Origin: Pseudomonas fluorescens
GTDB taxonomy: Bacteria > Pseudomonadota > Gammaproteobacteria > Pseudomonadales > Pseudomonadaceae
Direction of reading: 5' to 3'
Assembly (NCBI RefSeq): GCF_003732425.1
Contig: NZ_MOBX01000013.1
Location: 310,001 to 374,000 of the forward strand
DNA length: 64,000 nt
Part shown: positions 8,371-16,745 of the stretch, piece after piece
Layout of the letters: the number at the start of each line of letters is the position of its first letter
Numbering within the stretch: position 1 is the first letter of the stretch
The notes under the pieces: model-generated
Told to the model about the DNA's origin: nothing
What the model saw: the letters and a program-made list of their open reading frames with translations, nothing else
Database searches by the model: none
Translations under genes and position numbers: made by a program

Positions 8371-9238
8371 AACAAGGAGGTATATTCGCAGCCTTCGTCA
8401 GGCATTCCATATCAATTTCCTCCTTGCCATCTATAATTGACCAAACCGCTCCTCTTGTGATTCTTTTCACGATGGCATCTGTTATTCCATCAGAGGTACT
8501 GAGGAGCATCTTGACTTTATCCTGCCTCCAAAGCTCAGACGGTTTCCTTAACGGCAAAAAGCTTTCATATGCAGCCAAAAACGATCTGAAACTCTCATTT
8601 TCTTTCCAGCGCGGTAGGTCATAGATTTGAAAACGTCGCTCCAACTGCGCATCACTGCTAATCGCATATGAGGCGTCATCAACGCCAAATGCGATAATCG
8701 ACAGTGACATTGGCGGGCTACTTAGCCCCCTCAAAAAACCTAAATTTTTACGTTGGTCGCTACGTCCTGCATGAAGCAAATTATGAACCTCATCGATTAG
8801 CACGAGGCGCATACTTCTCAAATGAGCAAGACGGCAAAGGGCCTCAGGTACTAAGCCATTGCGTATTTTTCCAATTGGCACGCCTAAAGAGTCACCGATG
8901 CTTTCTTCGAAACTGCGTAAAGTAGGATCCGGAGACATAGTGAATGAGATAAACCCACAGCGGTCCTCATTTCTCTTTCTAAGGTTGTCCATGTCCGACT
9001 CGACTCGTTTGAAAAGACTGCTTTTCCCCATCCCGGGACAACCGGTGATTAGAATGCATTGCGCTTGAATTTTTTGAGGCATTTCATATACGGCCCTGAC
9101 GGCGCTTCTAATAGAACTCACCTCAGGATAATTGATCCAGCAATCCGTATATATACAATTAACCCGATCTTCATCCCCAAGTAGCGCCAGTTTTCGACGA
9201 GATGGTGAAATATGACTCAGATTAATTAAATCTTTCAT
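8342..9238 (-). CDS. tniB: TniB-family AAA+ ATPase, transposition regulator
   Basis: At 298 residues it has Walker A ITGCPGMGKSS (~64-74) and Walker B LVLIDEVHNLL (~145-155), with a sensor-like SLSIIAFGVDDA. It is homologous in role to TnsC and IstB-like regulators: an ATP-dependent filament on target DNA that recruits and activates the transposase. The start overlaps the tniA stop by 4 bp (ATGA) and its end overlaps tniQ, so the three genes form one translationally coupled unit. Length is normal for TniB and all ATPase motifs are intact. Confidence 0.88.
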   Translation of the reverse strand: MKDLINLSHISPSRRKLALLGDEDRVNCIYTDCWINYPEVSSIRSAVRAVYEMPQKIQAQCILITGCPGMGKSSLFKRVESDMDNLRKRNEDRCGFISFTMSPDPTLRSFEESIGDSLGVPIGKIRNGLVPEALCRLAHLRSMRLVLIDEVHNLLHAGRSDQRKNLGFLRGLSSPPMSLSIIAFGVDDASYAISSDAQLERRFQIYDLPRWKENESFRSFLAAYESFLPLRKPSELWRQDKVKMLLSTSDGITDAIVKRITRGAVWSIIDGKEEIDMECLTKAANIPPCFDRENNEGR

Positions 9239-11112
9239 GAGTTCTCACCTACTCTCACTGCCGAGTCTTGTTCTTCGATATCATAAGCCAACGGCTTCTG
9301 ACTATAATCCGTCGACGCTGGAAAATCTGGCTTGGAGATAATTTCATTCAGAGGATGCCCCGGATCCATAAGACGATTTTTTTTCTGCTCTTTCAGCTTT
9401 CTTGCCTGTTTGCTATGCGAAACGGCAGCACTAACAAGTGATTCGTTTTTTCGGATCAAATTAAACACTTCCGCAGCGGAAACTCTGCGAGAGCTTTCCG
9501 ACTTTAATTTTTCTCTAGCCCGCTTAAATTCTGCGAGAGTGGTGTTGGGCAACCTAAGATCCGCGTACCCTAACTCTATATATGTTTTCTCTCCTTCAGC
9601 CAGCACCCAGATCTTGCTCAATTTTTCCGGATCGTAACGCACAATACACCTTGTTCCAATATCGAAGCGCTTCAATGTCGGTGAATAATAATCAATATTA
9701 TGGAGCCGAATGCCTGCTCGGGCGACCACCCGCCTCTTCGAGGGCATAAAATCAATCAATAGGCGAAGTTGATCCTCGATAATGGCAGGGTAAGAGAAGC
9801 CTCCGTTCTTATTCTTGTAACAATTCTCCCACTTATGCAAAGGGGAGCACGCTATACCAGAGTGGGTGGTTTTGTGGTAGATCTCGACTTCTCGGATGAA
9901 CCATTCTCGAAACTCGACGAACGTCAAAGCAGCATGTTTTTCGCTTTTATAGTGCCCTTTGGCTTTTGATGAAGACATAGTGGTTCCCGGTAACATATGC
10001 ACCTTTCCCATTAACGTCCCAATTAAACGTTCAATGTGGGCACCATTATGAGGCACACCCTTAGGTCTGAAGGTCAGTTCAATGCCATACCGCCGACAGC
10101 TGTCGGATAAATTTTTGGACCGGAATTCCTTGGCATTGTCGACGTGGATCCTCTTAGGAACGCCGTAAAACGGGTATTCTCCTGCATCAATACCGCATGA
10201 TTTCAACCAGCGCTCCTTCGGCAAGATGGAATGAGAGATACACAGCGCCACAGACATCGCGGATGGATAGGACAAGGACAAGTGAAAGCCGGTAATGACC
10301 CGTGTGTACACATCGATAGCGATAGTGACCCAAGGGCGCACCAGAGGAAGTCGCAGATCACCGTCGACAACTATGCAATCGACACGAGCATGGTCAATCT
10401 GGATGAGTTCAAGAGGCGCCTCAGGTTGTATTTTTCCACCACGAACCTCGTAAGTTTGGCGCGCGGCTTTCGATCCTGATTTCTTTGCTAACAGCTTGCG
10501 CGGATTACGCGCTGCAATCCTATTGGCAATAGTAGATGCACTTGGCGGCTGGATCGACATAACCTGGCAACGATCTATCACCTTTTCGATGATGTACTTG
10601 GAGGTTGCTCCGGGACCACTGTAAAACTCATCAATAACTTCTTGTATGACGTCTTCGGCGCTCGCATCGATCCGCGTAACTCCTTTCAATCTGCCACGAC
10701 GCTTCGGCAGCAGACTTAACGCACCAAGTCTAGCGTCAAGTCTGGCCAGCAGCCTGTAAACCTGGGCGGCACTCACTTTCAGGGTGGCCGTGCACTGCTC
10801 CATATCCTGCTTGGATAGGAACTTCTTGCCAGCAAATGACGACAGGATATTGAAGCGGTCTGTAGCCAACTGCAGGTCAGCTTCATTCACACTTTCGATT
10901 GAGGTCGGATTTTCCGCGGGGACACCGTCGAGCTTTGAATAACCTGAGGATTTTTTCAGCTCGCACTCGATTTCCCCAGGAGAAATCACGACTAATTCTC
11001 CCGTACTGATGTCGATGGCTTGTATTTTGCTCGCAGACAAGGCCGCTACAATTTCGAGCTGCCTATTACCAGCGAAGATGAGAGAGCCCTTTTTTATGCT
11101 TATTTGTAGCAT
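9235..11112 (-). CDS. tniA: TniA-family DDE transposase (Mu/TnsB-like)
   Basis: At 625 residues it has an N-terminal DNA-binding region with a helix-turn-helix (KVSAAQVYRLLARLDARLG, ~112-130) and an rve-type RNase H core. The catalytic residues are D240 (LELIQID), D325 (IHVDNAKEF) and E361 (NGAHIERLIG), a D-35-E spacing between the last two. A C-terminal Mu-C-like barrel contains RLHNIDYYSPTL. It cuts and joins transposon ends after binding terminal repeats. The ATG at 11112 faces the repeat array at the element end, about 150 bp away. It is intermediate in length between TniA of Tn5053 and TnsB. Confidence 0.9.
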   Translation of the reverse strand: MLQISIKKGSLIFAGNRQLEIVAALSASKIQAIDISTGELVVISPGEIECELKKSSGYSKLDGVPAENPTSIESVNEADLQLATDRFNILSSFAGKKFLSKQDMEQCTATLKVSAAQVYRLLARLDARLGALSLLPKRRGRLKGVTRIDASAEDVIQEVIDEFYSGPGATSKYIIEKVIDRCQVMSIQPPSASTIANRIAARNPRKLLAKKSGSKAARQTYEVRGGKIQPEAPLELIQIDHARVDCIVVDGDLRLPLVRPWVTIAIDVYTRVITGFHLSLSYPSAMSVALCISHSILPKERWLKSCGIDAGEYPFYGVPKRIHVDNAKEFRSKNLSDSCRRYGIELTFRPKGVPHNGAHIERLIGTLMGKVHMLPGTTMSSSKAKGHYKSEKHAALTFVEFREWFIREVEIYHKTTHSGIACSPLHKWENCYKNKNGGFSYPAIIEDQLRLLIDFMPSKRRVVARAGIRLHNIDYYSPTLKRFDIGTRCIVRYDPEKLSKIWVLAEGEKTYIELGYADLRLPNTTLAEFKRAREKLKSESSRRVSAAEVFNLIRKNESLVSAAVSHSKQARKLKEQKKNRLMDPGHPLNEIISKPDFPASTDYSQKPLAYDIEEQDSAVRVGENS

Positions 11113-11123
11113 GGGTCACCCCA

Positions 11124-11265
11124 CGACAAAACATGCAAAAATTAGCTGAAAAGATAGTTAAAGCTGCGAAATTATCAAGAAAAGCAGCAGTCCGACAAAG
11201 CTTTATTTGTAATTTCTTGGCCTTTCAACGACATAGCAATTCTACCCATTTCATAAATCTCGACA
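11124..11265. repeat. Four inward TGTCG repeats: transposon right end
   Basis: CGACA occurs at 11124-11128, 11193-11197, 11229-11233 and 11261-11265 on the plus strand (TGTCG reading inward). Three of them continue as CGACA(A/T)A(A/G)C. Arrays of such repeats starting with TGT are typical transposase-binding sites at Tn7/Tn5053-like ends. The outermost copy marks the likely terminus. The 5-bp flanking sequence ACAGT would be one copy of the target duplication; I found no matching copy on the left. Confidence 0.6.
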
Positions 11266-11333
11266 ACAGTGGATTTCAACCTGCAGAATCGCCCTGAATC
11301 CGATCCACTGCTTTTCCGTGAATTCGACGGCAC

Positions 11334-11849
11334 TCAACCCTCATCACGCGTCAGCTTTTCAATCAGCGTTCGATGCTGTGGAAATTGCAGCGTGAGTTTC
11401 TGCCGATCACCCATTTCCATATCGGCAAAATCAAATCCTGGCGAAACGGCTTCGCTGATCAGCCCAAATCCGTTTTCGCCTTCGAGCAACCGTGAAGCTT
11501 TCCATATTCCACCCGGTACGTGTAATTGCAAAAGTTGTCCTGCCAGAATGTCGGTGCCCATCACCAATGTCTGCAACGAGCCATCAGCATGAATCAGGCT
11601 GTACTCAATTGCGTCGCCCAGGTGGAAATAATGCAGGATATCGGATCGATTGAAATGAAACTGGCCCACCGGTGATTGCTGATCCAGGAGATAGTAAATC
11701 GAGGTCATGAGATACCGTGAGCCGCTGGGGGTTTCGAGTGGGTCGCGATGATCGGCCTGATAGGTTCTGCGGAAATAGCCACCTTCGAGGTGAGGCTGCA
11801 GATTTAACGTTTTAATAACGTCTCCGGCTCTGGCTTCATGCTTGATCAT
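11334..11849 (-). CDS. DUF985-type cupin protein
   Basis: This 171-residue single-domain cupin carries family landmarks: LNLQPHLEGGYFRRTYQ near the N-terminus, SIYYLLDQQSPVGQFHFNRSDILHYFHLGD in the middle, then VPGGIWKASRLLEG and EAVSPGFDFADMEMG. Members are small cytoplasmic beta-barrels, sometimes linked to sugar epimerisation, but the reaction here is unknown. It stands alone, about 70 bp outside the transposon end, and is probably the first ordinary chromosomal gene to the right of the insertion. The ATG at 11849 leaves a complete domain. Confidence 0.8.
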   Translation of the reverse strand: MIKHEARAGDVIKTLNLQPHLEGGYFRRTYQADHRDPLETPSGSRYLMTSIYYLLDQQSPVGQFHFNRSDILHYFHLGDAIEYSLIHADGSLQTLVMGTDILAGQLLQLHVPGGIWKASRLLEGENGFGLISEAVSPGFDFADMEMGDRQKLTLQFPQHRTLIEKLTRDEG

Positions 11850-12004
11850 GGGCTCTTCTCCGTCGAATATGCTGCTAATTTTGCGTTAACTCGACTAAAC
11901 GACCATTTAGTTGAGTTGTAAATTTTCGTGAAGCACAATCCAGCGACAGCATCCTTGACTGACGCCATTGGCGTACCCGCCGCACGTGCTTGCAAATCTG
12001 TCGT

Positions 12005-12475
12005 TCACTCCTCACTCGGGTCGTAGCTGTTCACATTGGGCACTTGCAAGTGCAGGCGCCCAAGCAGGTCTACCAACGTGTCGACCTCAGCCGGGGTCAA
12101 TCCGCTGAGCAGACGCGACTCTCGCTCAAGTGCAACTTTGAGTACGCGGTCATGCAGTTCTTTACCGCTGGCCGTCAATCGCACGGTGTAACGCCGCGCA
12201 TCCTTGGGATCCAGCTGACTGGTGATCCGCCCCGCTGCTTCCAGCGTCTGCAATGAACGACTGACAGCGCTCTTGTCGAGACCGATCGCCTGGCAGATTC
12301 GATTGGCGGTGATGTCGGATTCAACGGCCAACATTGAAAGCATCCGCCATTCAACCACGCCGATTCCGAAGTGTTTGCGATAGCACTGGGAAGCCCCGGT
12401 GGCGAGTTTGTTCGCCAGGAACGTCACCAGGCCAGGTACATAACGCGACAGGTTCAGTTGTGTATCAGTAGCCAT
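12005..12475 (-). CDS. MarR-family regulator of the adjacent Rieske oxygenase genes
   Basis: The 156-residue protein has a MarR winged helix: VVEWRMLSMLAVESDITANRICQAIGLDKSAVSRSLQTLEAAG, followed by the wing DPKDARRYTVRLT. Flanking helices form the dimer. MarR proteins normally repress divergent catabolic or efflux genes and release DNA when a phenolic ligand binds. It is divergent from the VanAB-like pair, and a perfect 10-bp inverted repeat lies 31 bp upstream of its start. Control of its own gene and of the oxygenase genes is therefore likely. The ligand, probably an aromatic acid, is not known. Confidence 0.85.
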   Translation of the reverse strand: MATDTQLNLSRYVPGLVTFLANKLATGASQCYRKHFGIGVVEWRMLSMLAVESDITANRICQAIGLDKSAVSRSLQTLEAAGRITSQLDPKDARRYTVRLTASGKELHDRVLKVALERESRLLSGLTPAEVDTLVDLLGRLHLQVPNVNSYDPSEE

Positions 12476-12505
12476 CGAAAAAACACCATAGATCGAAGAT
12501 CTTGC

Positions 12506-12531
12506 AAATTGGTTGACACCGCAACCAATTT
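12506..12531. promoter_or_regulatory. MarR-type palindromic operator
   Basis: AAATTGGTTG (12506-12515) and CAACCAATTT (12522-12531) are a perfect 10-bp inverted repeat with a 6-bp spacer. TTGACA-like bases lie inside, so binding would block a promoter. Position between marR and the oxygenase genes and the symmetry fit a MarR dimer site. Confidence 0.7.
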
Positions 12532-12768
12532 ATCTGAGGATTCACTCAGCCCAGTATTGCGGGCAATGCGCCGCATGATACGCCGTAGCACAACCTCAAA
12601 AAAATAATTAACAGGTCTTGCTTATGAACGCTCCCCAACCGTGCCCTTCCTTGGCGCCCATGATTTCCCACCTTTTCTGCTTCTTCTTGCCCGGCTGATT
12701 CGTCACCCGTTTGCCCCCCTTTTTGCCGTACTTTTTTCAGCAGCCACTTCAATGTGGAGGGAGAAGTC

Positions 12769-13722
12769 ATGCTTCAAGTCAACGTCATCCGCAAGGTCGT
12801 CGAGGCCGAGGGTATTTGCAGTTTCGAGCTGTGCGCAGAAGACGGTCGGCCGTTACCGCCGTTCAGCGCCGGGGCACACATCGACATCCACATTGCCGCA
12901 GGTCTCATCCGGCAATACTCACTGTGCAATGACTCCAGAGAGCGTCATCGCTACGTGATCAGTGTGCTGAAGGATCCCCTCTCCCGCGGTGGTTCTGCTG
13001 CGATGCACGACACCATCAGTCAGGGAAAGATTCTCAGCATCAGCGAACCACGCAACCTCTTTCCACTCGCGGACTCAGCCAAGCGTCATCTGCTGTTTGG
13101 CGGCGGAATAGGCATCACGCCGATGCTGGCAATGGCCCATGAACTTCATCATCAAGGCGCAGATTTCGAGCTGCATTACAGCTTCCGATCCAGTGAGCGC
13201 GCCGCATTTATCCAATGGCTCGCCCAAGCGCCCTTCGCCAGCCACGTGCATTTGCATGACGACAGCGGATCGCCCGAACAGAAACTCGATGCGACCGCCC
13301 TCCTCGCCACGCCAGACACCACAAGCCACCTCTATGTATGTGGCCCGGCCGGCTTCATGAATTTCATCCTCGACACCGCGAAGGCAGCCGGCTGGCCCGA
13401 AGATCGCGTGCACAGAGAGTTCTTCGCCGCTGCACCTGTCGATCAAAGCGCTGATATGCCCTTCGAAGTTCAGTTGGCCAGCAACGGGCAGATTTTTTAC
13501 ATCCCCGCCGATCGCACCGTTTTCGAAGTGCTCGATGAGGCCGGGATTGCCATCGAGTCATCGTGCGAGCAAGGCGTCTGCGGCACCTGTGTCACGGGCT
13601 TGCTCGAAGGCATTGGCGATCATCGTGACCAGTTCATGACGGCCGCAGAACACGCAGCCAATAACCGTTTCACCCCGTGCTGCTCACGTGCCAAATCGCC
13701 CCGCCTGGTATTGGATCTTTGA
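12769..13722 (+). CDS. VanB-like oxygenase reductase (flavin and 2Fe-2S)
   Basis: The protein has the phthalate dioxygenase reductase layout: an FMN/NAD part first (SAGAHIDIHI, RQYSLCNDS, GGGIGITPMLAMA, CGPAGFMNFIL) and a C-terminal plant-type 2Fe-2S domain with CEQGVCGTC and a distal CC (about 284-312). It passes electrons from NAD(P)H to a Rieske oxygenase, here almost certainly the next gene, 36 bp downstream. The start at 12769 is preferred over the ATG at 12754 because the GGAGGGAGA Shine-Dalgarno lies between them. Vanillate demethylase is the best-known relative; the substrate here may differ. Confidence 0.87.
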   Translation: MLQVNVIRKVVEAEGICSFELCAEDGRPLPPFSAGAHIDIHIAAGLIRQYSLCNDSRERHRYVISVLKDPLSRGGSAAMHDTISQGKILSISEPRNLFPLADSAKRHLLFGGGIGITPMLAMAHELHHQGADFELHYSFRSSERAAFIQWLAQAPFASHVHLHDDSGSPEQKLDATALLATPDTTSHLYVCGPAGFMNFILDTAKAAGWPEDRVHREFFAAAPVDQSADMPFEVQLASNGQIFYIPADRTVFEVLDEAGIAIESSCEQGVCGTCVTGLLEGIGDHRDQFMTAAEHAANNRFTPCCSRAKSPRLVLDL

Positions 13723-13758
13723 CCTGAACCGAGCATCGACCGCTCGCCGGAGAACACC

Positions 13759-14832
13759 ATGACTACCGCAGCCCAACCCCTCGCCCATGAAATTGCCCCG
13801 GCCACCGCGCCGAGTTTCCCGCTCGATCAATGGTACGTCGCGGCCTTGAGCCGGGAACTGAAAGACCAGCCTCTTGGCCGCACGTTACTGAACAAACCGG
13901 TGGTGCTATTTCGCACGGCGGATAACCAGGTCGCCGCGCTGGAAGACCGCTGCTGCCATCGGGCGCTGCCGCTGTCCGGTGGCACGGTGGAGGAGCGCGG
14001 TTTGCGCTGCGGTTACCACGGCCTGCTGTTTAATGAAGGCGGTAAATGCATCGAAATTCCGGGACAGGACAAGATCCCGAGCAAAGCCAAAGTGCCCGCC
14101 TACCCTGTCCGGGAGCAGGATCAGATCATCTGGATCTGGTTCGGCAGCGCTGAGCATCCGCAGCCGACATTCGCGCCACCGGTCTACGACGTGCACAGCA
14201 GCGGTAAATACCTGTTCGACGGTGATGTTTACCACTACGACGCGCCTTATCAACTCATCCACGACAACCTCATGGACCTCAGCCACCTGGGCTATGTCCA
14301 TTTGCACACCATTGGCGGCAACGCCAGCATTCATATGAACGCGCAGATGAACGTCGATGGTGATGACTCAATGGTTCGCGTGGTTCGCCACATGCCCGAT
14401 TCCGTTCCGCCGCCGACCTACACCGCGGCCTACCCATTCAAAGGCAACATCGACCGATGGCAGGAAATCGAATTTCATATCAATCACCTGCGCATCTGGA
14501 CTGGCGCAATCGATGCGGGTACGGACGATCTGAACAACCCGGATCGAGGCGGTTTCCACATGCGTGGTTTTCACGGCGTGACACCGGAAACTGACACCTC
14601 AAGCCACTATTTCTGGACCATGGCCACCAACCCTGAACATGATCCCGAGGCCGTCACAGCCAAAGTTCTGCATCAGACGCGATTGACGTTCGACGAAGAC
14701 AAAGTAGTGATCGAAGCGCAGTACCAGAACATGTGCCGGTTCGGTGCGCGTCCCATGATTGATATTCACGTCGACGTCGGAGCCAATCGTGCTCGCAGAA
14801 TCATCGAGCGACTGCGCAATCCGACGAGTTGA
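13759..14832 (+). CDS. VanA-like Rieske oxygenase large subunit
   Basis: At 357 residues it carries a Rieske cluster (CCHRALPLSGG, then CGYHGLLF, residues ~61-94) and a catalytic domain with the mononuclear iron site DNLMDLSHLGYVH (~173-185). The vanillate demethylase family oxidises methoxy or carboxylated aromatics. It is co-transcribed with the reductase upstream and lies across hairpins from the convergent catabolic unit. The context suggests an early step in degrading an O-methylated or ring-substituted aromatic compound. The substrate cannot be fixed from sequence. Confidence 0.87.
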   Translation: MTTAAQPLAHEIAPATAPSFPLDQWYVAALSRELKDQPLGRTLLNKPVVLFRTADNQVAALEDRCCHRALPLSGGTVEERGLRCGYHGLLFNEGGKCIEIPGQDKIPSKAKVPAYPVREQDQIIWIWFGSAEHPQPTFAPPVYDVHSSGKYLFDGDVYHYDAPYQLIHDNLMDLSHLGYVHLHTIGGNASIHMNAQMNVDGDDSMVRVVRHMPDSVPPPTYTAAYPFKGNIDRWQEIEFHINHLRIWTGAIDAGTDDLNNPDRGGFHMRGFHGVTPETDTSSHYFWTMATNPEHDPEAVTAKVLHQTRLTFDEDKVVIEAQYQNMCRFGARPMIDIHVDVGANRARRIIERLRNPTS

Positions 14833-14842
14833 TGGCCTCAAA

Positions 14843-14929
14843 ACAGTGGCGGCGGGAAACGCCGTCCACTGTGTTCAAAGCCTTTGCCGTGCTAGCACGG
14901 CGGAAAAGCTACGCCGACCCGCTCGGCGT
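14843..14929. terminator. Three hairpins between convergent units
   Basis: Stems are ACAGTGG/CCACTGT (14843-14849 with 14866-14872, extended by GGCG/CGCC), the 16-bp palindrome at 14886-14901 (GCCGTGCTAGCACGGC), and ACGCCGA/TCGGCGT (14911-14917 with 14923-14929). None has a good T-tract, but their position between the converging oxygenase and cyclase genes fits bidirectional termination. Confidence 0.5.
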
Positions 14930-14962
14930 ACTTGAGTTAAAGGAATGCCTCAAACAGCCCGA

Positions 14963-15757
14963 TCACTCCTCAAAAATAGCCACCGCGCGCACAAAACCTG
15001 CGGACGCATGCCGGATCTTGTAGGGAAAGCACGACACCGTGAAGCCGCTCGCTGGCAAGGACTCGAGGTTGGCCAGTTTTTCCATTTGCCCGTAGCCGAT
15101 ATCGCGCCCGGCCTTGTGCCCTTCCCAGATGATCGAGGCATCGCCGCTGGCGGCAAAACGTTCACGGGTGTATTTGAACGGCGCGTCCCAGCTCCAGGCA
15201 TCAGTGCCGACCACGCGCACGCCACGTTCCAGCAGATACATCGTCGCTTCGCGTCCCATGCCAATGCCGGCGTCGAGATACCCGGGCTGCCCGAACAGCG
15301 CCCCAGCGCGCGTATTAACCAGCACGATATCCAGCGGTTGCAGCACGTGCTCGATACGCGCCAGTTCCGCTTCAACCTCTTCTGCCGTGACCACGTGACC
15401 GTCAGGCAAATGGCGAAGATCCAGTTTGACCCCTGGCTGCAAACACCAGTCCAGCGGCAACTCATCAATGCCAAACGCCGGCTCGCCGCCATCGGTGGTC
15501 GAGGCGTAATGCCAAGGCGCATCCATGTGGGTGCCGCTGTGGGTGGTGATCTGCAGGCGCTCGGCAGCCCACGATTCATTGCCGGGCATCTGCTCAAGCT
15601 GCAACCCCGGGAACATCGCCGCCATCTCCGGCCAGCCTTGTTGGTGATCCATGTAATCGATTTTCGGCAACAGCGGTGGCGGGTCTGTGTAGGGGTTGTT
15701 ATCGAGGGTCACCGAAAGGTCGACCAGACGACGTTTACGCTGGATTGGCTGTGACAT
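14963..15757 (-). CDS. Cyclase/kynurenine formamidase-family hydrolase
   Basis: The 264-residue protein carries the metal-binding signature ITTHSGTHMDAPWHY (HxGTHxDxPxH, ~71-85) and a distal GTDAWSWD segment of the PF04199 family. Members hydrolyse amides, esters or lactone-like bonds with a divalent metal. Its start overlaps the stop of the epimerase gene by 23 bp, making it the last gene of the long minus-strand unit. In an aromatic pathway it may open or hydrolyse a ring-cleavage product or lactone; this is inference from context. Start ATG 15757 fits the family length. Confidence 0.83.
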   Translation of the reverse strand: MSQPIQRKRRLVDLSVTLDNNPYTDPPPLLPKIDYMDHQQGWPEMAAMFPGLQLEQMPGNESWAAERLQITTHSGTHMDAPWHYASTTDGGEPAFGIDELPLDWCLQPGVKLDLRHLPDGHVVTAEEVEAELARIEHVLQPLDIVLVNTRAGALFGQPGYLDAGIGMGREATMYLLERGVRVVGTDAWSWDAPFKYTRERFAASGDASIIWEGHKAGRDIGYGQMEKLANLESLPASGFTVSCFPYKIRHASAGFVRAVAIFEE

Positions 15758-16736
15758 GAGGCGTATCTCCGTTCAACGGCAGAGGCCGATAAGGGGCTGG
15801 GTTGAGAGCGTTGCGAATAAGCGTGGCGACGTTACCGTCATGGCTGAAGCCGGCAGCGCGGGCCTGCGGGGTTTTCAAGGGCGGCATGCGCCCGAACAGG
15901 TTTTCGAGGTCAAGGTCAGCGGCAAAACTGATGAGCGCACGGCGTTGCTGGCCGTAATTCGCCGCCAGTGCATCAATGACCTGGGCGATGGACAAATGCA
16001 GCACCGGCAGTTGCCAGACCCGCTGTTGCGCGGTGGCGTCATCCAGTTCGGCGGCGTGGATCAGGTTGTTCACGCAACAGCGCGCCGACATCCACCACGC
16101 CGTCGCCTGCGGCGATACCGGGCAGCAATACTCAGCGCCCTCGGCAAAGGCACGCATCACGTCGCTCATGAAGGCCGAGCGCAAGCCGTTGGGTTCGCGC
16201 GGGCGCGCGACAATGCCCGGCAGGCGCACCGCACGGCTGTCGACTTCACCGCGCCGACCCAGATCGATCAGCGCGCGCTCGACCATCACCTTGTGTGCGC
16301 CGTACGACAATTGCGGGTGCAGTTCAGCCTGCTCGTTCATCTTTGCCGGCAGATCAGCGCCATACACCGCAACGCTGCTGGCATACACCAACACCGGAGG
16401 TCGCGCCTTGTTGCGCAGTTGATCAAGCAGTTCGAGGCTGGCCAGCAGGTTGACCTGATAACCCAATTCGTAATGCGCCTCCGCCGCTCCGCCGGGAATG
16501 CTGACCAAGTGAAACACCACATCGATGCCATCGGCCAAGACCCGGCGCATCAACGCCGCATCCGTCACGCTGCCGCTGTGCCGACGCAGGCGCGGATCGT
16601 CCGGCAGGCCTTGGATATCGGTGTCCAGCACCAGCAGCGAACGAATGACTTGCCCGCGCAAACTGCCGCGCGCGAGCAGACAACGCAGCAGTTCGCGACC
16701 GACAAAGCCATTGGCTCCGGTAATCAGTACACGCAT
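15735..16736 (-). CDS. NAD-dependent epimerase/dehydratase (SDR family)
   Basis: At 333 residues it begins with the extended-SDR nucleotide motif MRVLITGANGFVGREL and has the catalytic YGAHK (YxxxK) near residue 147, preceded by VYASSVAVYG. It resembles the erythronate dehydrogenase (DenD)-like branch in overall layout. It is the gene between the fumarylacetoacetase-family hydrolase and the cyclase, separated from the former by 9 bp. It may oxidise or reduce a hydroxylated pathway intermediate. No sugar-nucleotide context exists here, so lipopolysaccharide synthesis is unlikely. Confidence 0.83.
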   Translation of the reverse strand: MRVLITGANGFVGRELLRCLLARGSLRGQVIRSLLVLDTDIQGLPDDPRLRRHSGSVTDAALMRRVLADGIDVVFHLVSIPGGAAEAHYELGYQVNLLASLELLDQLRNKARPPVLVYASSVAVYGADLPAKMNEQAELHPQLSYGAHKVMVERALIDLGRRGEVDSRAVRLPGIVARPREPNGLRSAFMSDVMRAFAEGAEYCCPVSPQATAWWMSARCCVNNLIHAAELDDATAQQRVWQLPVLHLSIAQVIDALAANYGQQRRALISFAADLDLENLFGRMPPLKTPQARAAGFSHDGNVATLIRNALNPAPYRPLPLNGDTPHVTANPA

Positions 16737-16745
16737 GGGCGTTCC

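Larger units (their letters stand above)
7285..11265 (-). mobile_element. TniABQ transposon module (Tn5053/Tn7-like), right end visible
   Basis: Three co-oriented, overlapping genes encode a DDE transposase, an AAA+ regulator and TniQ. This is the minimal set of Tn5053-like elements and is related to Tn7 TnsB/TnsC/TniQ. Four inward TGTCG repeats lie between tniA and 11265, which is the probable terminus. No resolvase, TnsA or CRISPR component is present. The left terminus was not recognised in the window, so the element may include everything to the left, including the retron-like locus, or may have lost that end. Confidence 0.75.
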
